Source: JBELMB01 sp042088665 (lineage in GTDB: Bacteria; Pseudomonadota; Alphaproteobacteria; Rhodobacterales; Rhodobacteraceae). Taken from it: 64,000 nt of DNA. The position numbers and the translations under genes were made by a program. Positions 42,949 to 50,475 of this stretch are shown here, in pieces. The DNA lies in the NCBI GenBank assembly GCA_042088665.1, contig JBELMB010000007.1, positions 1 to 64,000 of the forward strand, read 5' to 3'. Numbering within the stretch: the stretch's first letter is position 1; the number at the start of each line of letters is the position of its first letter. A model generated the notes under the pieces. That model saw only the letters and a program-made list of their open reading frames with translations, ran no database searches and was not told the origin of the DNA.

Positions 42949-43206
42949 CCGGTGTTCCTTTCAATCGCGGTGCCCCGTCCCCTGAGACACCTGCCAACCT
43001 ACTGACATTTACAAAATCGGTCGCATTTACGCACACAACTGAGTATAGATTGAGCGAACCCTAAGGAGACCGCCTTCGCAAATCAATCCACAGGTTTACT
43101 GGGCGTTAAGTAAAACGCCAAAACCCTGCATTCTGGCCAAGAAGACACGAATTGCACCAATGGTGGTGCTTGGAATGCCCAAAGCCCTGTCAAGGCAATT
43201 TCGGAG
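42949..43206. promoter_or_regulatory. Divergent promoter region between giant protein and Slam-like gene
   Basis: A 258-bp, visibly less GC-rich gap that must hold both promoters. Two direct copies of CATTTAC (43006-43012 and 43024-43030) lie 18 bp apart on the giant-gene side. A perfect 6-bp inverted repeat, GGCGTT-N6-AACGCC, lies at 43102-43119 on the other side. Either could be a regulator site. No confident -35/-10 pair was found. Confidence 0.5.
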
Positions 43207-44526
43207 TTGCGTCGAAGAGTATGGTGGTCCGCACTTGTGACTAAAGCCCGGTTTTCTGCGGTTGTGATCGCCGCCCTGCTGGGGTTTGCCTGCACCTTAG
43301 GCCCTGCCCGGGCGCAATCTGTGGACGGCGCGGAACTGGCGCGTGTCGTCGCACAGGGTGATTTTGCGCGGGCCTCGGCCATGCTTGAGGACGGTGCGGC
43401 AACCGACGCAGACAGGCTGTTTCTGGACGGCCTTGTTCTGAAGTCCCGCGGGGCCTTTGGTGAGGCCGCGGCCCGGTTTCGCGCCATTCTCGACAGCGAC
43501 CCCGGCTACATCAACGCCCGGCGGGAGCTGGGGCACACGCTGCTCCTGAACGGAGAGGACCGCGAGGCCCGGAAAGTGTTTCGCAGCCTGCGCAGGCTCG
43601 ACCCCAACCCGCAAATGCAACGGGTTTACCTGCAGTTCCTGTCCCAACTGGAGGCCCGCAAGCGCGCCGGCCTGCGCTTCCATCTCGCGCTGCGCCCGTC
43701 GAGCAACGTCAACCGTGGGACGCATAATTCCAGCTTTTCCAGCACCTTGGGGGATCTGACGCTGGGCGATGACTCGCAGGCAAAGTCTGCCATGGGCCTT
43801 GAGCTGGGGCTGTCAGGCCATTTTGCGCAGCGGCTCTCCGGCAGGAGTCGCGCGGTGCTGAACTGGTCCGTGACACAAGAGCGCTATGACCTTTCTCAGC
43901 ACGATCGCGACCGCGCAGCCGCCTCGCTGAGCCTGCAATTTGCGACGCAACTCGGGCATTTGAGCATCAGCCCCTTTGCCCAGACCACATGGGCCAGCGC
44001 CGAACCGGATGAGACCACGCAAGGTGTCCAGATCGCGTTGAACCGGGCAATGGCACAGAACCGCGCCATCGCGCTGAGCCTGTCGCGGGCGCACCGCGAC
44101 GTGGCGGGCGAAGAGGCAAGGGACGGCCCGGTGGAACGTTTTTCCTTTCGCCTCACACAGAAGCTGAGACCCGATTTGACCGCGCATGTGGGGTTCGCGG
44201 CGCGGCGCGAAATGCCGCAGGTTGAACACATGAGGTTCGGCGAGCAGAGCATTTTTGGCGGCGTCCGGCGGTCATGGGAAAACGGTCTGGACGCGGATCT
44301 GGGTCTGGAAATCGGCAAACGCGCCTATGAAGCGGATTTCCCGCTGACAACCTCGCCCCGGTCTGACAGTTTTTCTGTGCTATCCTTGGGTTTTGCGAAC
44401 GCCGGCTGGTCGATTTTCGGCTACGCCCCTGCGGTGCGTTGCAGCTACACGCGACAACTCTCCAACGTCTCCCTGTCGGATTACCACGCCACCGATTGCC
44501 GGGCAGAACTCACGCTGGATTTCTGA
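43207..44526 (+). CDS. TPR plus outer-membrane beta-barrel protein, Slam/DUF560-like
   Basis: A 439-aa protein from a TTG start (an in-frame GTG at 43237 is the alternative). A signal peptide (VVIAALLGFACTLGPARAQ) is followed by TPR-like helices to about residue 145 (EAAARFRAILDSDPGYINAR, LGHTLLLNGEDREARKVFR). The rest alternates polar/hydrophobic strands (HLALRPSSNVNRGT, SFRLTQKLRPDLTAHVGF) and ends with the typical barrel strand and a terminal Phe (CRAELTLDF). This periplasmic-TPR plus 14-strand-barrel plan, the SSNVNRGT start and the YTRQLSN penultimate strand fit surface lipoprotein assembly modulators. It is divergent from the giant gene and may be its outer-membrane exit; that is inference. 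Confidence 0.78.
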   Translation: MRRRVWWSALVTKARFSAVVIAALLGFACTLGPARAQSVDGAELARVVAQGDFARASAMLEDGAATDADRLFLDGLVLKSRGAFGEAAARFRAILDSDPGYINARRELGHTLLLNGEDREARKVFRSLRRLDPNPQMQRVYLQFLSQLEARKRAGLRFHLALRPSSNVNRGTHNSSFSSTLGDLTLGDDSQAKSAMGLELGLSGHFAQRLSGRSRAVLNWSVTQERYDLSQHDRDRAAASLSLQFATQLGHLSISPFAQTTWASAEPDETTQGVQIALNRAMAQNRAIALSLSRAHRDVAGEEARDGPVERFSFRLTQKLRPDLTAHVGFAARREMPQVEHMRFGEQSIFGGVRRSWENGLDADLGLEIGKRAYEADFPLTTSPRSDSFSVLSLGFANAGWSIFGYAPAVRCSYTRQLSNVSLSDYHATDCRAELTLDF

Positions 44527-44601
44527 GGTTCCGGCAGACGGTTTCCGCACGGCCCGACCCGCCGAAAGGCGTGCCGAAAGGCCGTCTGGCGTGCTGCTGG
44601 A

Positions 44602-44678
44602 TGGTACCGCCTCCCCGGCTCGAACGGGGGACCTCTAGATCCACAATCTAGCGCTCTAACCTACTGAGCTAAGGCGGC
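44602..44678 (-). tRNA. tRNA-His (GTG)
   Basis: A complete cloverleaf of 77 nt with encoded CCA. The acceptor GCCGCCT pairs with AGGCGGT (first pair G:T), the D stem is GCTC/GAGC, the anticodon stem CTAGA/TCTAG encloses loop TTGTGGA with anticodon GTG, and the T arm is CCCCG-TTCGAGC-CGGGG. The discriminator is A73 and the base before G1 is T, so the usual bacterial G-1:C73 pair is absent. This is a known feature of some alphaproteobacterial tRNA-His. Confidence 0.96.
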
Positions 44679-44784
44679 ACTGGCAGGCGGAATACAAACT
44701 GCGTCTTGTGATTGCAAGCGCGAATCTGCCTCGCCGCGAGACACGCGCACCTTGCCCCGATGCGACACGCGCCTGCTGTGGCGA

Positions 44785-45270
44785 TCAGGCGTGCAGGTCG
44801 ACCTCCCAGCTTTGCTCGACCACATCGACACCAAAGCTGTGCGTCGGTTCAGAGGCCATCAGACGCCAGCCAGTCCTCGCGTAGAGGGCGCAGGCGGCGC
44901 GGTGGCTTTCATGGGTCCAGAGCACCATCCGCCGGTATCCGGCCGCCCGGGCAAAACCCATGTTCGTTTCCAGCAAACGACGGCCAAGACCGAGGCCGCG
45001 TGCCTCTTCGACCAGAAGGAAAAGCCGCAGCTTGGCGGTTTCGGCATCCGCCCGGACGCAAAAAACGCTGCCCAGACGCCGCCCCTCGGCCCAGGCGATG
45101 AAGGCGCGCTCGCACTGAGGGTCGTGATTGCTGGCAAAACCTTCGAGGATCTCGCGCACCAGCACGGGAAAACTGGCGTCAAATCCTTCGTCCCGGGCGT
45201 AGAGACGCCCGTGCTCTGCCACCAGCCAGTCGATGTCCCCTGCGGCGAGGTCCCTGATCTCAACATCCAT
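44785..45270 (-). CDS. GNAT family N-acetyltransferase
   Basis: A 161-aa protein starting MDVEIRDLAAGDIDWLV. It shows the GNAT fold: a central strand LRLFLLVEE followed by the acetyl-CoA loop ARGLGLGRRLLE, then GYRRMVLWTHESHRAACALY and the closing YARTGWRL strand. The substrate cannot be read from the sequence. Similar domains occur alone and fused to MarR regulators; here the domain stands alone. It is divergent from the small gene at 45374. Confidence 0.88.
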   Translation of the reverse strand: MDVEIRDLAAGDIDWLVAEHGRLYARDEGFDASFPVLVREILEGFASNHDPQCERAFIAWAEGRRLGSVFCVRADAETAKLRLFLLVEEARGLGLGRRLLETNMGFARAAGYRRMVLWTHESHRAACALYARTGWRLMASEPTHSFGVDVVEQSWEVDLHA

Positions 45271-45373
45271 GGCGCCAGCAAACCCGCTGCTGCCTTGATT
45301 TTCAACCCTTCCCCCGCTACCCCGACAAGACCGCCCGTCCGGGCGGCGCATGCAAAGGCGAGGACCTGACCCC

Positions 45374-45607
45374 ATGGGCATCAATGACCCCCGCGAAATC
45401 GAGGCCAATCTGCAGATCGGCCCAACGGACCAGGGCATGGTCCGCCTCTACATCTATGCCGGAGACATGGAAATCCCGATGGATTTCACCCCCGAAGAAG
45501 CCGGGGAAATCGCCGAGGAACTGCAGGCCGCCGCCAATGTGGCGCGTGAGGCTGCGAACGCAGGCAAAAGCGGTGCGCCCGCGAAACCTCAGCCCAAGCG
45601 AAAGTGA
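45374..45607 (+). CDS. Small conserved protein (DUF6324-like)
   Basis: A 77-aa protein, MGINDPREIEANLQIGPTDQ, ending in a Lys/Pro/Ala-rich tail. The start follows GAGGACCTGACCCC. It is acidic and soluble; FTPEEAGEIAEELQAAANVA is a clear helix. I recall a similar short family confined to Rhodobacterales (DUF6324) but cannot verify it. Its 3' end overlaps the end of mmcB on the other strand by 19 bases. Confidence 0.8.
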   Translation: MGINDPREIEANLQIGPTDQGMVRLYIYAGDMEIPMDFTPEEAGEIAEELQAAANVAREAANAGKSGAPAKPQPKRK

Positions 45608-46068
45608 GCCACACCCGGGTCGCGCGCCGTGTGCAGGCGCCGGGCCGCGTGGAAGGCGAACTTGCGTGTCAGCACCTTGCGCCGGGCCGCGGACAGCTTC
45701 ACTTCCGGGGCCATGCGCAGGGTTTCCGCACCATAGCCATCGGCAATCATCAGCCCCGTGCCCTCCGGCAACAGATCCGTCGGGAAAGACTGATCGACAG
45801 CCCAGAAATAGCGGTCACACCAGTCAAGATAGCCTTGCCATTTGCTGTCATTGACGAAATCGGTGCGCGAGGATTTGCATTCGACGACCCATAGCTCGCC
45901 CTTGGGGCCCAAGCCCATGACATCGACGCGCAGGCCGCGGTCGGGCACGAACTCTTCGATCACGGCAAAACCGAACTCTGCCAGGTGTCGGCAGACCCCA
46001 CGCGCCAGCACCTGCCCCGGCATCAGCGGCGCAGCGCCCGTCTCATTCTGATCGACACGCAAGCCCAT
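45589..46068 (-). CDS. mmcB: MmcB family DNA repair protein
   Basis: About 159 aa. The family core is unmistakable: LRVDVMGLGPKGELWVVECK, SSRTDFVNDSKWQGYLDWCD and RYFWAV, a PD-(D/E)xK-like nuclease fold with the acidic/ECK residues in place. The family was named from mitomycin C sensitivity in Caulobacter. I prefer the start MGLRVDQNETG because the next ATG upstream (46086) lies inside a LexA-type operator. SOS control is strongly suggested by that operator. Confidence 0.9.
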   Translation of the reverse strand: MGLRVDQNETGAAPLMPGQVLARGVCRHLAEFGFAVIEEFVPDRGLRVDVMGLGPKGELWVVECKSSRTDFVNDSKWQGYLDWCDRYFWAVDQSFPTDLLPEGTGLMIADGYGAETLRMAPEVKLSAARRKVLTRKFAFHAARRLHTARDPGVAHFRLG

Positions 46069-46080
46069 GCTCATATCTAT

Positions 46081-46095
46081 GAACATTTCGTGAAC
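46081..46095 (-). promoter_or_regulatory. LexA (SOS) box upstream of mmcB
   Basis: On the minus strand the sequence reads GTTC-ACGAAAT-GTTC, an exact match to the alphaproteobacterial LexA operator GTTC-N7-GTTC. It lies directly in front of mmcB, a gene of the SOS class in related bacteria. Confidence 0.88.
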
Positions 46096-46177
46096 AAAAG
46101 CAAGCCTTGGCGCCGGTGCCTTTCCAATCCGCGCAGAGCGATTAATGTCAGCGCCAGTGACCGTACAGGAGAAGCCC

Positions 46178-47554
46178 GTGTCCGACCAAGCGCCAATGGA
46201 GCCCCATCTGTCCCGCGAAGCCGCCCGCGGGGTGCGCTATGCGCGCGAACTCGAAGGCCATCTGACCTGGCTCGACACTTTCTCCGGCACGGCGCTCGGG
46301 GTGCTGGCGGTGGCCTCGGGGATCTATACCTATCTGGGCGTCTCGTCGCTGCTGGATGAGAACGGCGCCATGTCGGTCTTTGCCGCGATTGCCTATTCGA
46401 CGGCGGTGTCGGTGGGCATCTTTGTCTTCTGGTCGTACCTGCTGCGGCTGTTTCCGGCGGTGCGCACGACCCGTGCGCGTGCGGGACTGATGGCGACCAT
46501 GGGGCTGGGCAGTCTGGCCATCGTGGCGATGTCCTCATGGCTTAATGCGGCCGCCCTTGCGGGGTCTGCCGCGGTCGAACAGCATCTGGCCAAGACCGTG
46601 CAGGAATACCAGGTGGCGCTGGAGCGCGCGCATGAAATTGCCCTCACCGGACAAGCGCTGGAACGCGACGTGGCACGGGTACGGCAAAGCTTTGAAGACC
46701 TGTCAGAACTTGAGGCGCAGGGCTCACTCTCCGGTCTCGCGGGGCGCGGCGCTGTCTTTCGCGTGCTGCGCCAGAAAAGCGCGGAACTGAGCGGGCTGGA
46801 GACGCAGATCGCATCGCAGACACCGCTGGTCGAAGATGCGTTTACCGAAGGCAACACCATCCTGTCGCGGATGCGCGCGCTCACGGTGGAACCCGGCGCG
46901 GTCGAGGCCCGTTCCGTCGAGTTTTCCGAGGCAGCCGTCCGTCTGCAGGGGCTGATCACGCAGTTGCGGCAGCTTTCCGTTGCGCCACTGGTGGAACGCG
47001 CTGCGGCGGATCTTGCAGCCTCGGTCGTGCTGCCGGAGCTTGACGGCGCTACGGCCGAGGGGCGCGCGGACCAATCCGCCACGATCTCTTCGGTGCTCGA
47101 AGTGCTCGCCGCGCGGGCTGCCACGCTGGAAAAGGCCGCGCAGAACGTTCAGGCGCTGCAGCAGCCGACCGATGTGACCTACACGCCGATTTCCGCGGCG
47201 GATGCGGTGATCCTCTATGCGCGAAACTTCGTGCCCTCATGGGCAGGGGCCATCGCGATCGATCTCTTGCCGGCGGTTCTGGTCTTTATCCTCGCGATCA
47301 CACATGCGGCCATCCGGTCGGGTCGCGACGGTGCGGGCATCGAGGACACGCTGACGCTGGCGGAATTGCGGGCCGCGGTCACTGCCCTGCGCGACGTCGA
47401 AGCCGTGGCGGGCCCTCTGCACCCCACCGCCGCCGGTGGTCCCGCAGCCCCCCCCCTGCAAAACCCGCCCACAGCGCCGGGAGATGCCCTCCCGACCGAG
47501 ACGGTGGGCCAGTCACCAACCGGGCGTGCGTCCACCCGCGAGGCCGCGGAATGA
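46178..47554 (+). CDS. Membrane protein with periplasmic coiled coil, unknown function
   Basis: About 458 aa from a GTG at 46178, chosen because AGGAG lies six bases upstream; an in-frame ATG at 46145 has no clear site. Three membrane helices lie within about 45-135 (GTALGVLAVASGIYTYL, VSVGIFVFWSYLL, MGLGSLAIVAMSSWL), a long helical stretch (about 150-335) comes next, a fourth helix is WAGAIAIDLLPAVLVFIL, and a Pro/Ala-rich tail follows. No family is recognised. Its stop overlaps the next start as ATGA, so the two proteins are probably made together. Confidence 0.82.
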   Translation: MSDQAPMEPHLSREAARGVRYARELEGHLTWLDTFSGTALGVLAVASGIYTYLGVSSLLDENGAMSVFAAIAYSTAVSVGIFVFWSYLLRLFPAVRTTRARAGLMATMGLGSLAIVAMSSWLNAAALAGSAAVEQHLAKTVQEYQVALERAHEIALTGQALERDVARVRQSFEDLSELEAQGSLSGLAGRGAVFRVLRQKSAELSGLETQIASQTPLVEDAFTEGNTILSRMRALTVEPGAVEARSVEFSEAAVRLQGLITQLRQLSVAPLVERAAADLAASVVLPELDGATAEGRADQSATISSVLEVLAARAATLEKAAQNVQALQQPTDVTYTPISAADAVILYARNFVPSWAGAIAIDLLPAVLVFILAITHAAIRSGRDGAGIEDTLTLAELRAAVTALRDVEAVAGPLHPTAAGGPAAPPLQNPPTAPGDALPTETVGQSPTGRASTREAAE

Positions 47555-48294
47555 AGCCGCGCGCCGTCGCACGCACCCTGTCCGCGGTCCTGATCTTTCA
47601 ATTGGGGATCGGCGTCTTGCTGGTGATCGGCGACATCCGCTCCAACCCGCTTGCGCTTCCGATGTTTCGCCCGGACGCGCCGCGCCTTTCCGAACCGGTG
47701 CGCCCGGGGGACCAACGCCGCACTTTTGCGCCCCAGCGCGACCGCCCTTCGGTGGCCCCCGCGCGCGACCCCGGCCAATTGCCGGACCGCCTTACGCTGA
47801 CCTTTGAGGATGGGCGCTGGCGGCTCGAAGGGGCCATTGCCGAAGGCGACGCGGCGCGGTTGATCGCCCAGATCGATCAGGCCGAGCCGAGGGTCGAGGC
47901 GCTGTTGTTGCAAAGCCCCGGTGGCTCGGTCCGTGATGCGCTGGATCTGGGTCGCCATCTGCGCGCCTCCGGCATCGGCACAGAGGTCCTGTCCGGTGAA
48001 ATCTGCTATTCCGCCTGCCCCTATGTCTTTGTCGGGGGCAAGACGCGCGAGGCGGTGGCCTCTGCCTCAATCGGTGTGCACCAGCACTACTTTGGCGAGA
48101 ACACCTTCTTGCCCGCCTTTGTCGCCGTCGAAGACATCCAGCGCGGTCAGGGCGAGGTCATGACCTATCTCGACGACATGGGGATCGACCCGCTGGTAAT
48201 GCGCCACGCGCTGGCGACCCCCTCTGACGAGATCTACATTCTTTTGCCCGAGGAACTGGAGCGCTACGGCTTTCTGACGCCAAAAGACGGGTGA
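47551..48294 (+). CDS. ClpP/crotonase-fold periplasmic protein (COG3904-like)
   Basis: A 247-aa protein starting MKPRAVARTLSAVLIF, overlapping the preceding stop as ATGA. The N-terminal membrane anchor is followed by a Pro/Arg-rich linker and then a ClpP-like domain: LLLQSPGGSVRDALDLGRHL (the oxyanion SPGGS), GEICYSACPYVFVGG with the expected nucleophile Ser between Cys residues, and IGVHQ with a His. A small periplasmic serine hydrolase or protease is likely. Its target is unknown; the coupled membrane protein is the obvious partner. Confidence 0.82.
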   Translation: MKPRAVARTLSAVLIFQLGIGVLLVIGDIRSNPLALPMFRPDAPRLSEPVRPGDQRRTFAPQRDRPSVAPARDPGQLPDRLTLTFEDGRWRLEGAIAEGDAARLIAQIDQAEPRVEALLLQSPGGSVRDALDLGRHLRASGIGTEVLSGEICYSACPYVFVGGKTREAVASASIGVHQHYFGENTFLPAFVAVEDIQRGQGEVMTYLDDMGIDPLVMRHALATPSDEIYILLPEELERYGFLTPKDG

Positions 48295-49026
48295 TTTGGG
48301 CGGATCTGTCTGGCCTGCGCGCGGCCTGCCCAGATGGTGAACAGATCCAGATGTGGCGCGCCATGATGGATCCAACTGACGGAAAACACCGACAAAGGCT
48401 TGCCCCCGACTGCCGAAACACCTACCTCAAGGATTGGCGGGTTCTGCCCTTTCCGTGAACGGGTACATTCCGGTGGCCTTAAGCAACTCCGAGGGAGCTG
48501 GCTCTGGCGGGGTCGTGGCCTCGTTACCTGGCGCCCACCTGTATATACAGGTCCTCGGGAATGCGATCACCCACACGTTCGTGGTGGTTCCCGCCGCCTT
48601 CAGTCTGACCGGGCCTTTGGTGGCGGTCAGCCTGTGCAGGGTTTGCGGCTGTCGCTCTGGTCGAAAGCCTCTTTGCCGCGCGACAAAGCCTGAAGGCTGC
48701 GGTTTTCGCCTGATGGTCGGTTGACTGCGGTTCTTGCCGCCAGACTTGCAGCGCGTACAGAGCCGCGCCCTATCGCGTGGCTCGGATCAAAAGCGCATCC
48801 GCTTACCTGCGCACCGGGCGATGACGAAAAGCACCGCGAACGTCAACCAAAGCAAGGGGTTGGCGAAAAAACCAGTCCGGTGGCGCGTCGTCTGGGTGTA
48901 CAGATGTTCACCGCGAGAGGCGGCGCGGCATGCCTCCTGATCTGGCCTTCCACGCACCTCACCACGGGGCGGGACGCCCGACTTGCCATCAGCAAGCAGG
49001 GGTCTGCCATTTTCGCTGGAACAGGA
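48295..49026. other. 732-bp gap without a supported protein gene
   Basis: No frame here has good coding character. The first half holds a strongly structured stretch listed separately as a possible 6S RNA. On the minus strand a frame near 48950-48795 would encode a short hydrophobic helix (LLWLTFAVLFVIARCAG) but lacks a convincing start. The rest shows nothing I can name. Confidence 0.5.
48470..48640 (+). ncRNA. Possible 6S RNA (ssrS)
   Basis: A structured non-coding stretch. Its two arms pair over long distance: CCGAGG near 48490 with CCTCGG near 48553, and GGCGGG near 48508 with CCCGCC near 48590. The tip is a perfect 8-bp palindromic hairpin, ACCTGTATATACAGGT. A long interrupted rod with an internal open region and CCTTAA near the 5' side fits the 6S plan, but I have no alignment. 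Strand and ends are approximate. Confidence 0.35.
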
Positions 49027-49356
49027 TCAGCGGCGGCGCAACATTTGATTGGTGTTTTGCGTCTGCGCCGGCACCACGACAGGCGCAGTTTGCTGGACCA
49101 AAGGTTGCTGGCGCCCCCCGCCTGAACCGCCGTCAAACTGATCCATCCGCATGATCGAGATGCCGAATTGCACACCGGCAAAGACCACTCCGTTGAACAC
49201 CCACAACATGATCAGCGCCAAGAGGCCCATGTCACTTCCGGAAACAAGATGCCAAAGGTTGGCCACGTTGAAACCCATGAGCAAGCCCACGAACAGCGCC
49301 GACAAGCCAAACCCAAGGATCACCTGACGGATGTAGAATTGTACAAGTCTGGGCAT
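49027..49356 (-). CDS. Small membrane protein, unknown function
   Basis: A 109-aa protein starting MPRLVQFYIRQVILGFGLSA, with GGAGG seven bases before ATG. Two or three membrane helices (VILGFGLSALFVGLLMGF, GLLALIMLWVFNGVVFAG) are followed by a Gly/Gln/Pro-rich tail ending MLRRR. It sits about 100 bases downstream of nusB on the same strand. No functional motif is seen. Confidence 0.82.
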   Translation of the reverse strand: MPRLVQFYIRQVILGFGLSALFVGLLMGFNVANLWHLVSGSDMGLLALIMLWVFNGVVFAGVQFGISIMRMDQFDGGSGGGRQQPLVQQTAPVVVPAQTQNTNQMLRRR

Positions 49357-49456
49357 CGCAACCTCCATACATTCGGAAATCAAGATACATGAAAGCCGTC
49401 GAAACGCAAGCCCGGTCGCGTCCTGCCCTGTGCCGCCCTGCCTTGCCCCACCCTGC

Positions 49457-49930
49457 TCAGAAGGCTTTGGGCTGGGCCGCGCGGGCCATGTGGTCCAGCA
49501 CGGCATTGACGAATTTCGCCTCTTTGCCCTCTGGAAAGAAAGCCACGGCCACATCGACAAACTCGACGATCACCACCTTGGGCGGCGTCTTTGCCATGAC
49601 CAACTCGGCACCCGCGGCCCTGAACAGGGCGCGCAGGGTGGTGTCGATCCGGTCGATGGGCCAGGCGGCCGCAAGCGCGCGGTCGGTCATCTGGTCAATC
49701 TTGGCCTGCCAGTTCACCGCCTCATCCAGCAGCTTTGAAAACAGGTCGATGTCGCCGTCGATCAGGTCCTCGCCTTCAGAGACCTCGGCCCCAAAGCGAA
49801 AATCCAGAAACTCACGTTTCACCTTGTCGATGGGCGCGCCCGCCTGTTCCATCTGGAACAGGGCCTGCACGGCATAAAGCCGCGCCGCGCTCTTCATCTT
49901 ACGTTTCTGGTTGCCCGAAAGCTGCGTCAT
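49457..49930 (-). CDS. nusB: Transcription antitermination factor NusB
   Basis: A 157-aa all-helical protein. NusB hallmarks are RLYAVQALFQMEQ near the N-terminus, ALAAAWPIDRIDTTLRALFR in the middle, and a VDVAVAFFPEGKEAKFVNAVLD end matching the conserved yxxxexpxFVNgvLd motif. It binds boxA RNA with NusE (S10) in rRNA antitermination. Its start overlaps the ribH stop as ATGA. The length is typical. Confidence 0.96.
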   Translation of the reverse strand: MTQLSGNQKRKMKSAARLYAVQALFQMEQAGAPIDKVKREFLDFRFGAEVSEGEDLIDGDIDLFSKLLDEAVNWQAKIDQMTDRALAAAWPIDRIDTTLRALFRAAGAELVMAKTPPKVVIVEFVDVAVAFFPEGKEAKFVNAVLDHMARAAQPKAF

Positions 49931-50475
49931 GCCACGGGCCCTTTGCCCTTTCCGGCGATCTGGAAACTCTCGCCGGAGGGCGCAAAACCCACCCCACGCC
50001 GCGTGTCGCCATACTTGCGCGCCAGCGCGACCAGATGCAGCGCCGCCGCCGCCGCGCCGCCGCCCTTGTTGGCCGCGGTCACATCGGCGCGCACTTCGGC
50101 CTGTTCATAGGTCTCGACGGTCAGGATGCCATTGCCGATGCACAGCCCCTGCAGGCCCAGCAAAGTGATCGCACGCGAACTGTCGTTGCAAACCGTGTCA
50201 TAATGCGTGGTCTCTCCGCGGATCACGCAACCCAGCGCCACATAGCCGTCAAAGTTGGACAGCCGTTCGGAAATCCCGATGGCCGTCGGCACTTCGAGCG
50301 CGCCGGGCACTTCGACGACCTCATGCGTGCCGCCGCAGGCCTCGATTTCCGCCTGAGCGCCCGCGACGAGATTGTCGGCGATGGCGCGATAATAGGGCGC
50401 CACCACGATCAGGATCTTGACCGGCTTGTCAAAGCCGGGACGGGGCAGCGTGTAATGTTCTTCGTTCGAGGCCAT
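49927..50475 (-). CDS. ribH: 6,7-dimethyl-8-ribityllumazine synthase
   Basis: A 182-aa protein. It forms lumazine from the RibB product and 5-amino-6-ribitylaminouracil, the penultimate riboflavin step. Visible features are VPGALEVPTAIGISERL, YVALGCVIRGETTHYDTVCN with the catalytic His in GETTHYD, and GNGILTVETYEQAEVRA. It is slightly longer than average because of its N-terminus. It overlaps both neighbours (TGATG with ribB, ATGA with nusB), a common alphaproteobacterial arrangement. Confidence 0.97.
   Translation of the reverse strand: MASNEEHYTLPRPGFDKPVKILIVVAPYYRAIADNLVAGAQAEIEACGGTHEVVEVPGALEVPTAIGISERLSNFDGYVALGCVIRGETTHYDTVCNDSSRAITLLGLQGLCIGNGILTVETYEQAEVRADVTAANKGGGAAAAALHLVALARKYGDTRRGVGFAPSGESFQIAGKGKGPVA

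Noticed and set aside
48580..48594. Second LexA-like box (GTTC-N6-GTTC)
   Set aside because: Spacing is six rather than seven, and it lies inside the structured RNA candidate rather than in front of a gene.
48295..49026. tmRNA or RNase P RNA in the gap
   Set aside because: No tag-peptide frame ending in AA, no tRNA-like end and no conserved RNase P core motifs were found.
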